Numbered from the stretch's first letter, positions 1-6,587 are shown. The stretch: 8,204 bases of DNA from Candidatus Zixiibacteriota bacterium (GCA_030628225.1 DAOVRJ010000106.1:1-8204), one strand, 5' to 3'. Program-made: numbers and translations. Notes: a model not told the origin generated them from the letters alone.

Positions 1-849
1 AAAAAGGGGAACCTGCTCCAACGGCTGGGTTCCCGGAAAGAGGAAGTGCCCACCCACTCCCATTTGAGCCGCTAGCCCATGCAGCGCCTCCAGCTGATCG
101 GGCCTGCCCCCCACCAGCAGGTAGACAACCTGAGGAAATTCCCTCAGCACCTCCGGAGCCCCCCGGATCAGCAGATCCAACCCCTGATTCTGCTCAAATG
201 TGCCGGTGTAGGCCACCACCAACTTCCCCCCCAGACCCAGGTTTTTTCTCAGCTCCGCCGCCATAAGCTCCCTGGATTCCGGGGGCTCACCAACGGCGTA
301 GTTCTCGATGAGAAACTGTTTCTTTTTTCCATCCAGACAACTCACGTGCTGCTCCAGATCCGGACAGATAGTAATCACTGAGTGAGCGCGGTGGATGACA
401 AATCTCTCCAGGCGGGAAAAGAGCCAGACCAGAGGCGCGTAATTGGCAAAATGGTAATTGGCCAACTGCTGGGGCAGCGATGAATGCATATCGTACAGCA
501 ATTTCACCCCGAACATGGCCGCCAGAGGAGCGACCAGGTAGGCCGCCTCCTCGTGGGCATGAATCACATCATAGCGACCTGTGGAGAGCATGGCAAAAGC
601 CTTAAACCAGAGCATCAGATCCAGAAGAAGTTTGACATAAGATGGACCCACTTTCACTCGCCGGATCAGAGGGAAACGCGGAATGCGAAAAATGCGCACC
701 CCCTCTATCTGGACATCCTCCCCCACGTGATAGGTCAGCAAATCTACTTCCAACTGGAGCTTGGACAGGGCTTTCAGCCTGAAAAAAACGCTAATCGGCG
801 TACCCCGGGGTTGAAAAAAGGGCTCCGGGGCAATCATCAAAATAGGCAT
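1..849 (-). CDS. GT4-family glycosyltransferase, 3' end cut by window edge
   Basis: This open frame runs from ATG at 849 to the left edge; 283 residues are visible and no stop is reached. It reads as a GT-B fold, family 4 glycosyltransferase that would add a sugar to a lipid-linked repeat unit at the cytoplasmic side of the inner membrane. The N-terminal Rossmann half starts with MPILMIAPEPFF and a PRGTP loop (residues 14-18), followed by YDVIHAHEE (93-101) and YDMHSSLPQQ (119-128), as in EPS-locus glycosyltransferases. The second half starts at VVAYTGTFEQNQGLDLL (211-227), the usual GT4 nucleotide-binding domain entry, with LLVGG at 244-248. The catalytic E-x7-E region is outside the window. 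The start at 849 fits the family N-terminus and has AGAGG only 4 nt upstream; an in-frame ATG at 885 would add 12 residues but lacks a good ribosome site. It lies 90 bp after the deacetylase. The family is confident; the sugar donor is unknown. Confidence 0.9.
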   Translation of the reverse strand, partial: MPILMIAPEPFFQPRGTPISVFFRLKALSKLQLEVDLLTYHVGEDVQIEGVRIFRIPRFPLIRRVKVGPSYVKLLLDLMLWFKAFAMLSTGRYDVIHAHEEAAYLVAPLAAMFGVKLLYDMHSSLPQQLANYHFANYAPLVWLFSRLERFVIHRAHSVITICPDLEQHVSCLDGKKKQFLIENYAVGEPPESRELMAAELRKNLGLGGKLVVAYTGTFEQNQGLDLLIRGAPEVLREFPQVVYLLVGGRPDQLEALHGLAAQMGVGGHFLFPGTQPLEQVPLF

Positions 850-864
850 GGTGCCTCTGGCAAT

Positions 865-879
865 GGGCCGGAGAGGCCC
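865..879 (-). other. GC-rich intercistronic hairpin
   Basis: A perfect 5-bp inverted repeat, GGGCC / GGCCC with a 5-nt loop, lies 15 nt before the glycosyltransferase ATG at 849. No T-run follows it, so it is not a typical intrinsic terminator. It could modulate translation of the glycosyltransferase or RNA stability. If translation really started at ATG 885 it would lie inside the coding sequence. Confidence 0.3.
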
Positions 880-939
880 GATCATGACATGAGAAACCCG
901 CTGTTCCAAAATCCCTGGATGCGAGCTCTATGTCCCGGT

Positions 940-1767
940 TCAGAGATCCAATACCTCCTTCACTGGAGCAAATTGGAAATCCCGAATGAGGGCTTTAATC
1001 TTGTTCTCCGTCGCCCAAAGGTTGCTGTAATGTCTGAGCTTCTTTAAAAAACTAACTTCTTGCTTGGGCGCAAAGGGGTCAATTTCCCAGGGGTGAAGGT
1101 AAAAAATCGCTGGATGTCCCTGCCGGTTAATTCGTTTAAGCGCCCACTTTACGAACCAATAGGGATAGAGCCGCAGGTATCCTCCGCCGGCGATGGGAAT
1201 GTTCTTGCCCAGAATTCTCACCGTGGAGAGCGGAAACTCGATGAGCTCCCGGCCGTTGTCCAGGTTTACGGTAAAGGGATATCGGGGCAGGCCTGAGATG
1301 CCGTAGCGATCGTGTTTTATGGGAAAAACGCTGGAGTCATACAGGATTCCCTGTTCGGCCAACAGTTCCCAAGCCCATAGCGTCTCCGGGACGATGGAAT
1401 AGCTGGGCGCCCGGTACCCGATCACCTTTTCTCCCAAGATGTCCTCCAGCACCCGAATGGCCTTAGCCACGTCCTGAGAAAACTCCTCCCTGGTCTGCTG
1501 CTGAATTTGCCGGTGGTCATAGCCGTGGGTGGACACCTCGTGCCCTCTCTTCTGGATGGACACCACCAGCTGGGGGAATCGCTCGGCAATCCAGCCCAGC
1601 ACAAAAAAAGTGGCCCGCACATCTCTGGTCGAAAAAATATCCAGAATCCTGTGTACGTTGGAGGTTACTCTGCTCTCGCAGGCATCCCAGTCCGCCCGGT
1701 CTATGACCTTCTCGAAATTCGTGACCTGGAACCAGTCCTCCACATCCACTGAAAGAGCGTTGATCAT
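940..1767 (-). CDS. Polysaccharide deacetylase, XrtA/PEP-CTERM-locus type
   Basis: This is a 275-residue NodB-type (CE4) deacetylase that would remove N- or O-acetyl groups from the locus polysaccharide. Numbering from ATG 1767, the metal/catalytic motif SVDVEDWF is at 6-13, STHGYDH with the metal-binding His pair at 79-85, YRAPSYS at 118-124, YDSSVFP at 143-149, GGGYLRLYP at 194-202, and HPWEID, the last catalytic-His motif, at 225-230. The C-terminal block LRHYSNL ... IRDFQFAPVKEVL matches the DUF3473 tail seen in deacetylases of exosortase loci. There is no signal peptide. The frame can extend upstream to GTG 1818, two bases after the epimerase stop, but that site lacks a ribosome site. 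The family normally begins at M-x-NALSVDVEDWF, so ATG 1767 is preferred, with GTG 1779 (GGGGA upstream) as an alternative. The family call is confident; the substrate is inferred from context. Confidence 0.93.
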   Translation of the reverse strand: MINALSVDVEDWFQVTNFEKVIDRADWDACESRVTSNVHRILDIFSTRDVRATFFVLGWIAERFPQLVVSIQKRGHEVSTHGYDHRQIQQQTREEFSQDVAKAIRVLEDILGEKVIGYRAPSYSIVPETLWAWELLAEQGILYDSSVFPIKHDRYGISGLPRYPFTVNLDNGRELIEFPLSTVRILGKNIPIAGGGYLRLYPYWFVKWALKRINRQGHPAIFYLHPWEIDPFAPKQEVSFLKKLRHYSNLWATENKIKALIRDFQFAPVKEVLDL

Positions 1768-1820
1768 ATGGCCATCCACCCATGTATTTCCCCGAACATC
1801 CGCTGGCGAATCGGGCACTT

Positions 1821-2768
1821 TTAAGAACGAGCGGTATATCGCTTTTTAAACCAGGTCACCGTTCTCTCCAGCCCCTCCTCAATGGTCACCTTTGGTCGAT
1901 ATCCCATGAACTTTCCAGCCCTGGAGATGTCAGCCAGAGAGTGCCGAACATCCCCCAGCCTGGAATCGGCATGCCGGGGGGGCAGATCGATACCCAGAAG
2001 ACGCCGCAAACAGGCAAACAGCTCGTTCACGGTATATCGCCCTCCGCAGGCCACGTTGATCACCTGGCCTGCGGCTTCCGGGGCTGCACAGGCCAGGATG
2101 TTGGCCTCCACCACATTGGAGACATAACTGAAATCCCGGGACTGCTCCCCATCGCCGTAGATGGTGGGGGAACGATGATCCAGCATAGCCAAGATGAACC
2201 TGGGAACAACCGCCGCATACTGCGAATTGGGGTCTTGCCTGGGACCGAAGACGTTGAAGTAGCGGAGGCAAACGGTCTCCAGCCCGTAAAGGCTGAAAAA
2301 AGCCTGACAGTATTTCTCTCCGGTCAGCTTGGTGATGGCATAGGGGGAAACGGGATTGGGCTTCATCAGCTCCCGCTTGGGCAAACGCCGGGAGGGCCCG
2401 TAAACAGAGGAAGAGCTGGCTAAGACAAAGCGCCTAACCTGCGCATCCTTGGCGGCCACCAGCAGGTTCAAGGTCCCCTGTATATTCACCTCGTTGGTTT
2501 CCAACGGATTGTCTATAGACCGCGGCACCGAGGCCAGGGCCGCCTGATGCAGAGTGTAGTCGACGCCGCGGACGGCCTCTTTAACGGCGACGAGATCTCG
2601 AATATCTCCCTCCACCAAGTCGATCTTAGGGAGGAAGACTTCCAGATTCTCCCTTTTGCCGGTGGAGAAGTTATCCAGAACTCGAACCCGATGCTTTCTG
2701 CGCAGCAGCTCCTCAATGATGTGCGAGCCGATGAAACCAGCTCCACCGGTAACTAAAAAAAAGGCCAT
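1821..2768 (-). CDS. NAD-dependent sugar-nucleotide epimerase, WbpP-like (UDP-GlcNAc 4-epimerase type)
   Basis: This is a 315-residue extended short-chain dehydrogenase that interconverts C4 epimers of a UDP-sugar in the cytoplasm and so supplies EPS precursor. The Rossmann glycine motif GGAGFIG is at 8-14, the NAD-ribose Asp in VLDNFSTGKR at D32, HQAALASVPRS at 74-84, the catalytic serine stretch ASSSSVYG at 117-124, and the catalytic Tyr143 and Lys147 in YAITK. The segments FGPRQDPNSQYAAVVPRF (174-191), YGDGEQSRDFSYV (204-216) and GDVRHSLADIS (272-282) resemble WbpP/TviC-type UDP-GlcNAc or UDP-GlcNAcA 4-epimerases more than plain GalE. An upstream in-frame ATG at 2804 would add 12 residues, but ATG 2768 has AAGGAGG 10 nt upstream and the standard N-terminus, so it is chosen. 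It starts 53 bp after the kinase stop. Substrate specificity is inferred. Confidence 0.93.
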   Translation of the reverse strand: MAFFLVTGGAGFIGSHIIEELLRRKHRVRVLDNFSTGKRENLEVFLPKIDLVEGDIRDLVAVKEAVRGVDYTLHQAALASVPRSIDNPLETNEVNIQGTLNLLVAAKDAQVRRFVLASSSSVYGPSRRLPKRELMKPNPVSPYAITKLTGEKYCQAFFSLYGLETVCLRYFNVFGPRQDPNSQYAAVVPRFILAMLDHRSPTIYGDGEQSRDFSYVSNVVEANILACAAPEAAGQVINVACGGRYTVNELFACLRRLLGIDLPPRHADSRLGDVRHSLADISRAGKFMGYRPKVTIEEGLERTVTWFKKRYTARS

Positions 2769-2778
2769 GGAACTCGGT

Positions 2779-2785
2779 CCTCCTT
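2779..2785 (-). promoter_or_regulatory. Strong ribosome binding site deciding the epimerase start
   Basis: AAGGAGG on the minus strand, 10 nt before ATG 2768. It decides against the longer frame from ATG 2804, because the site would then lie inside the coding region. Confidence 0.75.
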
Positions 2786-2821
2786 GGCAAAAACGGCGGG
2801 CCACAGATAATAATTGTGCCT

Positions 2822-3601
2822 TCAGGTCTCCTCTTTAGAGGCAAAGGAGATCTCCGGCTTGGCACTGTAGTACTTGTAGTACTTGTATCGATAGTGATAG
2901 GGCAGCACCTCAGAGAGGTCATTGATCACGACACCTAAAATATTGGCATCGGCGTTCTTTATGATGGACACTCCCCTCTGTCCCACCTCTCGCGGAGTTT
3001 TGCCCGAGAGGAATACGAACAAGATACCATCCATCTCCTTGGCTATCATCTCGGGCTCGCTAACCGGAATTGCCGGCGGAAAATCGAAGATAATCACGTC
3101 AAAATTGGCCCTCAGCTCATCGAGGATCTTATTTATCTTGCCATCCTCGAAGAGCTTAGAGGGGCTTCGGTGAAAGCGACCACCGGTGATGACCATGAGA
3201 TTCTCCAACCGTGTGCTCTTATAAGCCGCCCTGACCTTCAGATCTCCATCTAATATCTCAGCCAGCCCGTTGCGTCGGCTAAAACCAAACAGGGTGTGAA
3301 TCTGCGGACGTCTCAGGTCTGCATCTACCAGCAAGATCTTTTTCGCCTTATGCCTGGCCAAAGCGATGGCCAGATTTGTGGCCACCGTGGTCTTGCCCTC
3401 TCCTCTCATGGCGCTGGTCACCATCAAGGCCAGAGGTTTGGTCTGATCGCAAAGATCCAATACCCTTTTGCCCAGCCGGCGAAACTCCGTACCCTGGGGA
3501 GATTCGTCCATGTATTTCCCCAGGGCAGAGCTGCTTTTTTTATCCCTTTTCCCTTTCAACGTCAGGCTCTCCCTGTAGCAAAGTAATTTACTCCTAACCA
3601 C
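2822..3601 (-). CDS. CpsD/CapB-family bacterial tyrosine kinase (BY-kinase)
   Basis: This is a 259-residue cytoplasmic P-loop kinase of the CpsD/CapB/Wzc-C-terminal type, which autophosphorylates on tyrosines and controls polysaccharide polymerisation with the Wzz partner. Visible motifs are Walker A SAMRGEGKTT (63-72, Lys70), Walker A' ILLVDAD (89-95), and Walker B VIIFDFPP (169-176). The tail has a tyrosine cluster, PYHYRYKYYKYYS (234-246), with seven Tyr in eleven residues. It has no membrane segments, so the co-polymerase and kinase are split into two genes rather than fused as in Wzc. The start is GTG 3601, overlapping the co-polymerase stop by 8 bp, which suggests translational coupling; the ribosome site is weak (AAGG about 12 nt upstream). 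ATG 3511 (residue 31, GGGGAAATAC before it) is a possible shorter start that would keep all motifs. The family is certain; the exact N-terminus is not. Confidence 0.94.
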   Translation of the reverse strand: MVRSKLLCYRESLTLKGKRDKKSSSALGKYMDESPQGTEFRRLGKRVLDLCDQTKPLALMVTSAMRGEGKTTVATNLAIALARHKAKKILLVDADLRRPQIHTLFGFSRRNGLAEILDGDLKVRAAYKSTRLENLMVITGGRFHRSPSKLFEDGKINKILDELRANFDVIIFDFPPAIPVSEPEMIAKEMDGILFVFLSGKTPREVGQRGVSIIKNADANILGVVINDLSEVLPYHYRYKYYKYYSAKPEISFASKEET

Positions 3602-5168
3602 CTAACAGGCGCTGCCTTACCAAGATAAGTATAAGAACGGCAACCAACATACCCAGAACGATGAAAATGGCAACGCGAGCCTTTTTACTGCGCTTGGTCC
3701 CCTGCATTTCCATTCTAGGAATGGTTCCCAAAACAGCCAGTCCTAAATAGCGCTCCACATCCTCCACCGTCGTCAGGGAATGATCCAGGTACTCCACCAG
3801 AAAAACCAAGGCGAAGCCCAACATAGCTCCCATCACGCAGCCCAGCATGGCCAGCTTGGCTCGATTCGGCTTCACTGGTTTCAAGGGAAGCATGGCCGGC
3901 TCTATGATCCTGAACTTTCCCTCGGCCGCTGTCCGGTGGGCTGCCTCCTGGATCTGAGCAGCTTGGGACTGATCCAGAAACATCTGGTAGAGCTTTCGAT
4001 TGGAGTCGACCTCCTCCCTCAGTCTCTCCAGGATCAGCTCTTCCTGGGGACCCTGGACCAAAGACCGTTCGTAGTTGTTCACATAATCGCTGAGAGTCCT
4101 CCATTTGCTCCGGTAAAAAACCACATCGGCCTTAGCCAGCTCCAAATCCTGGAGAACTTCGCAGTATACTGGATTGTCGTTGTTCGTGGCTTCGCGGCAT
4201 TTTTTTCCCACTTCCATCCTTATCCCCTGGCGAAGTCTGTTGATTTCATCGGCAAGGGAAATGACCCGTGCGTCGCGCCATGTGTAGTTAATTAGCCGAT
4301 TAGCCAATTGTTGGGCCTGACCGTAGTACTCCGTCTCCATCTCCACCACCTGATTATCCAAAATCGAGATCGGCTCTCCTGAGGACAGATTCTGCAGGCG
4401 AATGGTCAGTGTGGTCACCGTCTTCTCGGCCTGGCGCAGATCTGCCTCTGTGGCAGAGACTAGCGAGCTGATGCGCTTCAGATTCTCCTGATCCTTGACG
4501 TCTCTCTTCAGCGATTGCCAGATCATTTTCTCCCGGAATTGACGAAGTTTTTCCTCGGACTCCTCCAGCTGCTGTTTGTAAATGGCTAACTGTTCGTTGC
4601 TGAACTCCAGGGCACCGCGCACTCCACTGAGCTCACGCCGGAGCGTTTCATCCACAAAAACCTGAGCCAGGGTCTTGGCCAATAAGACCACCGTCTTAGG
4701 ATCTGTGTCCTGGACGATGATGGTCAGCAGATCCGAGCCTTGACCCCGCACATTGATTTTCCTTCTTAAAGAACTGATCAGCCACCGCTCCACCATCTCA
4801 TCCACGGTCAGATCTGGAAAGTTCTCTTTTTCCTGTTCGGCCTTGGCCCGGAGCCTGGGATTGGTATCCAGCTGTAAAGTTCTGATCATCCGTCTCAGGT
4901 AATCCCTGCTGGTGATCTCTCTCTTAAGAGTGCTGATGTGCTCCCGGGAGCTCCCGCTGGCGGCCATCTTCTCCACCGACCGTGGCAACAGCCGAGGGTC
5001 GGCCACCAGAATGGTGGTGGATGACTGGTAAACGGGATTTATAAAAAGACTGCCCAGCATGACCGTAAGAACAACTCCCAGAAAGGGAAGGATCAGCAGG
5101 GTCTTCCTTTTATTGATCACCCGCAGATACTGCCGGAGATCGAAAGGCTCGTCTTTCTCAAAACTCAT
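3594..5168 (-). CDS. Wzz/GumC-type polysaccharide co-polymerase (chain-length determinant)
   Basis: This is a 524-residue inner-membrane polysaccharide co-polymerase that sets polymer length and links synthesis to export. The N-terminal Wzz domain has TM1 at about 23-43, preceded by DLRQYLRVINKRK. A long periplasmic region follows, with coiled coil at about 180-260 and further helices to about 400. The proline-rich PLKPVKPNRAK motif precedes TM2 (about 438-458). The juxtamembrane stretch EYLDHSLTTVEDVERYLGLAVLGTIPRM matches the linker that joins Wzc to its kinase domain, but here the protein instead ends after a third hydrophobic segment (about 498-518). Two periplasmic cysteines, C324 and C336, could form a disulfide. 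ATG 5168 has GGGGA 5 nt upstream and follows the export gene by 33 bp. The kinase gene overlaps its end. It resembles the exosortase-locus chain-length family, but that subtype is inferred. Confidence 0.94.
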   Translation of the reverse strand: MSFEKDEPFDLRQYLRVINKRKTLLILPFLGVVLTVMLGSLFINPVYQSSTTILVADPRLLPRSVEKMAASGSSREHISTLKREITSRDYLRRMIRTLQLDTNPRLRAKAEQEKENFPDLTVDEMVERWLISSLRRKINVRGQGSDLLTIIVQDTDPKTVVLLAKTLAQVFVDETLRRELSGVRGALEFSNEQLAIYKQQLEESEEKLRQFREKMIWQSLKRDVKDQENLKRISSLVSATEADLRQAEKTVTTLTIRLQNLSSGEPISILDNQVVEMETEYYGQAQQLANRLINYTWRDARVISLADEINRLRQGIRMEVGKKCREATNNDNPVYCEVLQDLELAKADVVFYRSKWRTLSDYVNNYERSLVQGPQEELILERLREEVDSNRKLYQMFLDQSQAAQIQEAAHRTAAEGKFRIIEPAMLPLKPVKPNRAKLAMLGCVMGAMLGFALVFLVEYLDHSLTTVEDVERYLGLAVLGTIPRMEMQGTKRSKKARVAIFIVLGMLVAVLILILVRQRLLGG

Positions 5169-5201
5169 GCTTTTCCCCGCTATCTGCCCAAGGAGGGCTT
5201 A

Positions 5202-6167
5202 CTATCTGACCCGATCCGCGATATATAAAATTCCGAGAACACCGGAGGCGACAGCCAGCACGTTCGTCACCCCACCCCATATGCTGCGCCAAGGCCCGGC
5301 CTTCTTGGGAACCACCACCGTGTCACCGGGACGAAGGGGTAAGTCCGCAGGACTTCCCTGGTTACTATACCGCTCTACGTCCACCGTGGCCACGGTGGAC
5401 TGGGACCCCTGTTTCATGAGCACGCGCACATTCTTCATGTCCGCTTCAGGTGTAGGACCCCCGGCCTGGGTGATGGCCCGTAAGATAGTGCTCTCCTCAC
5501 TTATTGGGTAAACCCCCGGGCGGGCAATCTGGCCATAGATGTAAATTACGGAGTGGCCCAGCAATTCCGCGGACGCAGATACACCTTCCCCGGAATAGCC
5601 TGGAACGATGATGGTATCGCCCGACCTGAGCACTGGGAACTTGGAAAAGTCGCCTGTTTCCAGTATCTGGGTCAGGTTCACCGAGATTTTCTTGCCCGCT
5701 TCATCGCCCGCGCGGATTACTGAAATATCGGTGAGCACAGCCCGCTCCCGGGGACCTCCCGCCTCTCTGAGGACTTCCCACAGATTGGGAATGACCTCGA
5801 AGGTGTATTTGCCGGGCCTGTACACCTCGCCGGTGACGAAAACCTTCCTGCTGTTATACTCTGCGATCTCCACCCGGGCCTGAGAGATCACCTTGTTGTA
5901 GACCGAGATGCTCCTAACGATGTTCTCCTCCAGCTCTCTGGAACTTAGACCGGCGGCCTCGATCTCCCCCAAAACAGGAAGGGAGATCTTGCCGTCCTGC
6001 CGAACTCGGGTAACGGTATTCAGGTCCGGCTGCTGCCAGAATGTTATTCGAACCACATCATCCGGCCCGATGAGATATTCTAATGCAACAGCTTGCAAAG
6101 CCAACAAAGCGATAAAGATGGCGGTGAAAGAGAGCCCCATCTGGCTACAGCGTCCTATTCGCCGCAT
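5202..6167 (-). CDS. Polysaccharide export protein (Wza/OPX family, two SLBB domains)
   Basis: This is a 321-residue protein of the outer-membrane polysaccharide export family, which forms the periplasmic/outer-membrane channel receiving polymer from the Wzz partner. A signal peptide spans about 1-28 (RR at the N-terminus, hydrophobic core 12-27). The Poly_export domain starts at YLIGPDDVVRITFWQQPDLN (31-50) and runs to about 105. SLBB 1 is about 108-188, with VFVTGEVYRPGKY and RSGDTIIVPG. SLBB 2 is about 207-287, with IYIYGQIARPGVYP and RPGDTVVVP. A C-terminal hydrophobic segment lies at about 298-317. There is no lipobox cysteine after the signal peptide, so it is probably not a lipoprotein, unlike E. 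coli Wza. ATG 6167 has AGGGG about 8 nt upstream and comes 4 nt after the stop of the small ORF. M10 is a weaker alternative start. Confidence 0.95.
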   Translation of the reverse strand: MRRIGRCSQMGLSFTAIFIALLALQAVALEYLIGPDDVVRITFWQQPDLNTVTRVRQDGKISLPVLGEIEAAGLSSRELEENIVRSISVYNKVISQARVEIAEYNSRKVFVTGEVYRPGKYTFEVIPNLWEVLREAGGPRERAVLTDISVIRAGDEAGKKISVNLTQILETGDFSKFPVLRSGDTIIVPGYSGEGVSASAELLGHSVIYIYGQIARPGVYPISEESTILRAITQAGGPTPEADMKNVRVLMKQGSQSTVATVDVERYSNQGSPADLPLRPGDTVVVPKKAGPWRSIWGGVTNVLAVASGVLGILYIADRVR

Positions 6168-6171
6168 CGGA

Positions 6172-6372
6172 TTACCCCTTTCTGGGTTCGTTGGCGCCCA
6201 GGTGAGATTCCCGGGAGGCTGCGCTCGATGAATGGATGAGCTCGCCCTGGCCGGGGAGAAGCTGCCAATGAGCGACCCCTAATTTCCGATTGTACTTCAC
6301 ATCGTATTTCAGCACCTGTACCCGCACATTGCCTGACCTCTCGGGGCCGGTTACCTGAACCACAACCTTCAC
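6172..6372 (-). CDS. Small unrecognised protein, first gene of the EPS operon
   Basis: This 66-residue ORF starts at GTG 6372 and I do not recognise its family. It is supported as a gene because AGGAGG stands exactly 8 nt before the GTG, an in-frame TAG lies 15 nt upstream of the GTG and fixes the start, and its TAA is only 4 nt before the export protein ATG. It also follows the sigma-54 promoter by about 70 nt. The first 45 residues look like a beta-rich small domain (MKVVVQVTG ... NVRVQVLKYDVKYN ... LGVAHWQLLPGQGELI). The last 20 residues are Ser-rich and polar, hence probably disordered. It has no signal peptide, membrane segment or cysteine. It could be a cytoplasmic regulator or adaptor of the EPS machinery, or a leader ORF whose translation couples to the export gene. 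No function can be assigned from sequence. Confidence 0.65.
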   Translation of the reverse strand: MKVVVQVTGPERSGNVRVQVLKYDVKYNRKLGVAHWQLLPGQGELIHSSSAASRESHLGANEPRKG

Positions 6373-6380
6373 GTCCTCGC

Positions 6381-6386
6381 CCTCCT
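6381..6386 (-). promoter_or_regulatory. Consensus Shine-Dalgarno site of the 66-residue ORF
   Basis: AGGAGG on the minus strand, with 8 nt to GTG 6372. This is the best ribosome site in the window after that of the epimerase, and the main evidence that the small ORF is translated. Confidence 0.75.
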
Positions 6387-6391
6387 ACTGC

Positions 6392-6432
6392 GGTTGGCGC
6401 AGCAACCCAAGCTATTCCCGAATACGTCCGGG
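6392..6432 (-). other. Possible leader-RNA hairpins
   Basis: The inferred leader contains two short inverted repeats: GGTTG / CAACC with a 6-nt loop (6392-6407), and CCCG / CGGG with an 8-nt loop (6417-6432). The first ends 5 nt before the AGGAGG and might affect access to it. Stems this short are common by chance, so this is a weak call. Confidence 0.25.
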
Positions 6433-6452
6433 CTCTCTGAAAATCTCTTTTT

Positions 6453-6470
6453 TAGCAAAATATATGCCAA
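6453..6470 (-). promoter_or_regulatory. Sigma-54 (RpoN) -24/-12 promoter of the EPS operon
   Basis: The minus strand reads TTGGCATATATTTTGCTA. The -24 GG (6468-6467) and the -12 GC (6456-6455) are separated by exactly 10 bases, and the flanks match the known consensus TTGGCA-N5-TTGCT almost fully. The inferred transcript start is near 6443, which leaves a leader of about 70 nt before GTG 6372. The gene upstream encodes a sigma-54 activator, which makes this promoter its natural target. No sigma-70 promoter of comparable quality was seen in the same gap. Confidence 0.85.
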
Positions 6471-6509
6471 AAGCATAGGCATCGTTGTACAGCTCATAGT
6501 GATATTCCC

Positions 6510-6522
6510 CTCTGTCCCAGAG
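6510..6522. promoter_or_regulatory. Perfect short dyad upstream of the sigma-54 promoter
   Basis: CTCTG-TCC-CAGAG is a perfect 5-bp inverted repeat about 40-55 bp upstream of the -24 element. It could be a protein-binding site, though it is closer than usual enhancer sites for NtrC-type activators. The call rests on symmetry alone. Confidence 0.25.
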
Positions 6523-6565
6523 AAAACGGTCGCCGGTCAACTCACCTCACTGACTATGTTAAAAA

Positions 6566-6578
6566 TGGCTCGTTGCCA
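6566..6578. promoter_or_regulatory. Candidate upstream activating sequence (enhancer dyad)
   Basis: TGGC-TCGTT-GCCA is a 4-bp inverted repeat with a 5-bp spacer, about 100-110 bp upstream of the -24 element, a typical distance for an NtrC-family activator site. It is short, single-copy and not matched to any known operator, so the assignment is an inference from spacing and symmetry. Confidence 0.3.
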
Positions 6579-6587
6579 GAATTCGTG

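Noticed and set aside
865-879. Intrinsic terminator between deacetylase and glycosyltransferase
   Set aside because: The hairpin has no following T-run on the minus strand and the next gene starts 15 nt later, so transcription probably continues.
484-1047. 187-residue plus-strand ORF
   Set aside because: It is antisense to the glycosyltransferase and the end of the deacetylase, both of which have clear family motifs; the plus-strand protein has none.
1782-2423. 213-residue plus-strand ORF
   Set aside because: Antisense shadow of the epimerase, whose NAD and YxxxK motifs show the true frame.
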